From: Pseudobacter sp.
Lineage (GTDB): Bacteria; Bacteroidota; Bacteroidia; Chitinophagales; Chitinophagaceae
Assembly (NCBI GenBank): GCA_017849455.1
Contig: JAFIGX010000014.1
Coordinates: 248,001-312,000 of the forward strand
DNA length: 64,000 nucleotides
Direction of reading: 5' to 3'
A program made the translations under genes and the position numbers. The notes under the pieces are model-generated. The model saw only the letters and a list, made by a program, of their open reading frames with translations. It made no database searches and was not told the DNA's origin. Shown one piece after another: positions 61,769 through 64,000 of this stretch (positions are counted from its first letter, which is position 1; the number at the start of each line of letters is the position of its first letter).

Positions 61769-63265
61769 ATGAATCATCTTGAATAACCGGTTCCAGCGAA
61801 CGCCCTTGTTCCAGCTCATCCAGATCATCCAGGCTTCTCCCACCACATGGTCTTCCGGCACAAAGCCCCAGTAACGGCTGTCTTGCGATTTATGACGGTT
61901 ATCGCCCATCATCCAGTAATAATTCATTTTAAAGGTATAGGAAGTGGCCGGTTCGCCATTGAGATAGATCTTGCCGCCCTGTTCTTCCCATTCATTGTTC
62001 TCATACACCTGGATCACTCTTTTATAGAGGATCACATTCTTAGGCGTCAGCGGGATGGTGCCCCCTTTTTTCGGGACCCATAATTTTCCGAAATTATCGA
62101 CCGACCAGTTGAAATGCGCCTGGTCATTGGGGAAGGTAGCTCCGTAGTCGTCGATGATCTCCGGTTCGGCTGACTGAAAGCCCGGTAATTTCTTCACTAT
62201 TTCCAACTCCGACAAAGTAAGGTTGATATGATAGTATGGCCCATCCTGCCTGAAATCGGGACTCTCATCATCCTGGTTCAACAGGATACCGGCATCACGC
62301 AGGGATTCTTCCGACATCTGTGCTGTTGTTCGCACATTGTAGAAAGTGGAGGCGGTTGGACTGATAAATGCCTTCTCATTGTTCACGTAGAGAATGCCAT
62401 TGATGAGCTGCAGCGTATCATCGGCAACGGCTACGCAACGTTTGATATAATTCTCCCGCTTATCTACCGGGCGGGTGAGGATCGTGAACCGCTCCCATGT
62501 TTCTTCACGGCCTCTCGCACGGACGATATCGTAATAAGTTGTTTTGGAATCGAATTCCTTGGTCAGTGTATCCCCTGCGGGGAAATTGAAGACCACTACA
62601 TCGTTCCTCTTCACCGGGCTGGCAAACCAGCGCACATAAGGCAGCTTGATCAGTTCGGAATATGATTTTGTATTGAGTACCGGTAAAGTATGATGCACGA
62701 ACGGCACGGCGAGCGGCGTATTGGGAATACGCGGGCCATAGCTGAGCTTGCTCACGAACAGGAAATCATTGACCAGCAGGGTCTTTTCCATGGAGCCGGT
62801 TGGAATGGTATAAGCTTCAAAGACGAAGGTACGGATCAGGGTGGCGGCCACGATGGCGAATACACCGGCGTCGATCCATTCGCGGGTAGCCGATTTTTTA
62901 TGTTTCTTCACGGCATCGGGACCGATATACCGCTCATTGGCGGAATAACCGAGATAGGGAAAATAAAGGAACGGGACCAGCACAGTGGCCGCATGCTGGA
63001 GAAAGGTGAACTTGCCGAACAGTTTCACAAATTCCACGAAAATCCAGAGGGTGATGAACCAGCCTACTACGGGGATGAACTGCCAGAAGAACCAATGTTT
63101 TTTAAACCGGGCAGCCTGAAGCATTTCCCAGGTATTGTAAAAAGGAATATACGCTTTCCAGGAAGGGATGCCCGCTTTCTCGAACATTTTGGCAAGCCCT
63201 ATAGAGGGCAGCATCACCATCAGCAGGGAGATGAGAAGAATAACGGACAGATCGTGTAAACTCAT
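61766..63265 (-). CDS. lepB: Signal peptidase I with extra N-terminal membrane region
   Basis: LepB removes signal peptides from exported proteins. The 499-aa product has two or three additional N-terminal hydrophobic segments (about 5-22, 58-80, 92-106) before the usual anchor (about 131-150). The catalytic motifs are IPTGSM with Ser158 and NYIKRCVA with Lys275, plus the box E GDNRHKSQDSRYWGFVP near residue 440. A long insertion lies between the Lys box and box E (about 290-425). This large Bacteroidota form exceeds the 320 aa of E. coli LepB. The stop codon touches a family A repeat. Confidence 0.93.
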   Translation of the reverse strand: MSLHDLSVILLISLLMVMLPSIGLAKMFEKAGIPSWKAYIPFYNTWEMLQAARFKKHWFFWQFIPVVGWFITLWIFVEFVKLFGKFTFLQHAATVLVPFLYFPYLGYSANERYIGPDAVKKHKKSATREWIDAGVFAIVAATLIRTFVFEAYTIPTGSMEKTLLVNDFLFVSKLSYGPRIPNTPLAVPFVHHTLPVLNTKSYSELIKLPYVRWFASPVKRNDVVVFNFPAGDTLTKEFDSKTTYYDIVRARGREETWERFTILTRPVDKRENYIKRCVAVADDTLQLINGILYVNNEKAFISPTASTFYNVRTTAQMSEESLRDAGILLNQDDESPDFRQDGPYYHINLTLSELEIVKKLPGFQSAEPEIIDDYGATFPNDQAHFNWSVDNFGKLWVPKKGGTIPLTPKNVILYKRVIQVYENNEWEEQGGKIYLNGEPATSYTFKMNYYWMMGDNRHKSQDSRYWGFVPEDHVVGEAWMIWMSWNKGVRWNRLFKMIH

Positions 63266-63290
63266 GCTGTAACGTATTAAAAAATTCTGG

Positions 63291-63298
63291 CAAAATTA
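63291..63298 (-). promoter_or_regulatory. TAATTTTG -7 box before lepB
   Basis: Exact TAnnTTTG match on the minus strand, 25 nt upstream of the lepB ATG. No matching TTTG at the usual spacing is seen. Confidence 0.4.
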
Positions 63299-63333
63299 CC
63301 AATTCGCTGCGTCCGGAACACTGGTGCGCCAAC

Positions 63334-63380
63334 CAATTATTTGCTAAAATACTGCTATATCTTTTAACCCCAAATAATTG
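63334..63380. promoter_or_regulatory. Inverted repeat in the lepB / MerR divergent spacer
   Basis: CAATTATTTG (63334-63343) and CAAATAATTG (63371-63380) are perfect 10-bp complements, 27 nt apart, centred 91 nt before the MerR ATG. The word CCAATT occurs twice more nearby. It could be an operator for the MerR-type regulator. Confidence 0.4.
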
Positions 63381-63447
63381 ATTGGCAGGGCAAACCAATT
63401 TTGATCAGTAATGTTAGTTGTTATAACTTCCGCTTTGTTACCGGTAT

Positions 63448-64000
63448 ATGAACGTTTTCTCGATCAGGGACATAGAAAATCTTACAGGCATCAAGGCCCA
63501 TACGTTGCGTATCTGGGAGCAGCGCCATCATCTCTTCAGTCCGAAAAGGAAGGAAAGCAAGCACCGCTTCTATGATTGTGACGATCTCAAATATATTCTC
63601 CAGATCGCCCATCTGTACAAACATGGATATAAGATCTCCCGGATCGCCAGCCTTTCGCAGGAGGAAGTCCGCCGGCTGGCGCTGGAATTGCAGCCGGGTT
63701 CGGATAATTTCGGCATCTATATCAACCAGTTGTCGGAAGCGGCCCTCGACTTCGACCAGCTCCGTTTCGAAAAGGTACTCGATCAGCTCGTTGATCGGGC
63801 GGGGTTCGAGAGGAGTATGGTCCATGTGATCTTTCCCCTGCTCAACAGGATAGGATCGCTGTGGCTGGCCGGGAAAATGCATACCTGCCAGGAACATTTT
63901 GCCAGTGCGCTGATCGTTCACAGGATGACCATGGCCGTGGATGCGCTCGAACGGCCTGCTCCTTCCGGTAAAAGGAAGGTCTTGCTGTTCACGCCCGAAG
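63448..64000 (+). CDS. MerR-type regulator with CarH-like B12 domain (partial)
   Basis: The first 184 residues are in the window. Residues 3-72 are a MerR winged helix (FSIRDIENLTGIKAHTLRIWEQRH ... HRFYDCDDLKYILQIAHLYKHGYKISRI). Residues about 85-170 form a four-helix cap domain with W139, E149 and H150 at the W-x9-EH spacing that in CarH-type photoreceptors packs on adenosylcobalamin. The chain then enters what looks like the cobalamin-binding Rossmann domain (KRKVLLFTPE) before the edge. Such proteins repress carotenoid genes in the dark and release DNA in the light. The ATG at 63448 is clear. Confidence 0.85.
   Translation, partial: MNVFSIRDIENLTGIKAHTLRIWEQRHHLFSPKRKESKHRFYDCDDLKYILQIAHLYKHGYKISRIASLSQEEVRRLALELQPGSDNFGIYINQLSEAALDFDQLRFEKVLDQLVDRAGFERSMVHVIFPLLNRIGSLWLAGKMHTCQEHFASALIVHRMTMAVDALERPAPSGKRKVLLFTPE

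Overview
The window looks like a chromosomal segment of a Bacteroidota bacterium, most likely family Chitinophagaceae (inference from gene content; no 16S is present). Supporting marks are a C-terminal type IX secretion (T9SS) sorting domain, a sigma/FecR/TonB-receptor/DUF4249 cluster, families typical of the phylum (DUF2851, DUF4407, DUF2233-type glycosidase), a topoisomerase I without zinc ribbons, and promoters of the Bacteroidota type (TTTG, about 19-20 nt, TAnnTTTG). The best promoter precedes the single tRNA, tRNA-His(GTG).

Layout. 0-3 kb (minus): a TPR protein cut by the window edge, a TPR-AAA+ ATPase and serA. 3-9 kb (plus): a lipoprotein serine hydrolase, bifunctional NAD(P)HX repair enzyme and a T9SS-exported beta-helix protein. 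8.9-14.3 kb (plus): ECF sigma, FecR anti-sigma, STN-bearing TonB receptor and DUF4249 lipoprotein, a complete trans-envelope signalling/uptake unit. 14.3-29 kb: a glycogen and alpha-glucan region with glgB, a cyclomaltodextrinase-like GH13, an SLC45-like sugar permease, glgC and glgA on the minus strand, then a FucP-like permease with a ROK sugar kinase on the plus strand. An FtsX/MacB-type permease lies between. 29-38 kb (minus): phosphodiester glycosidase, lipA, an outer-membrane-like protein, DUF2851, and the run prc-kdsC-ubiA-maf; one OsmC gene is on plus. 38-44 kb: tRNA-His, DUF445, a TonB-dependent beta-barrel protein, an SGNH hydrolase and a small membrane protein, interspersed with three copies of a ~205-bp repeat. 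44-49 kb (minus): DUF4407 and a 5-oxoprolinase operon (pxpB-pxpC-pxpA) coupled to an NRAMP-like permease. 49-54 kb (plus): topA, YcxB-like, SirB1-like and dps. 54-61 kb: two paralogous Tat-exported Gfo/Idh/MocA oxidoreductases, OsmC, csaA, ogt, an acuI-like reductase and a PaaE-like flavin/2Fe-2S reductase. 61-64 kb: cdd, lepB and the start of a MerR regulator with a CarH-type B12 light-sensor signature.

The least explained structure is in the intergenic DNA. At least twelve spacers hold long inverted repeats falling into five sequence families (A-E), often starting exactly at the stop codon of the upstream gene. Family D (three copies at 38.5, 42.2 and 43.3 kb) has 26-33-bp terminal inverted repeats and a conserved interior with a 74-bp perfect match between two copies, so it looks like a non-autonomous mobile element or a repeated structured RNA. 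No rRNA, CRISPR array, transposase, integrase or phage gene was seen. Gene function calls come from motifs read by eye; no database search was run.
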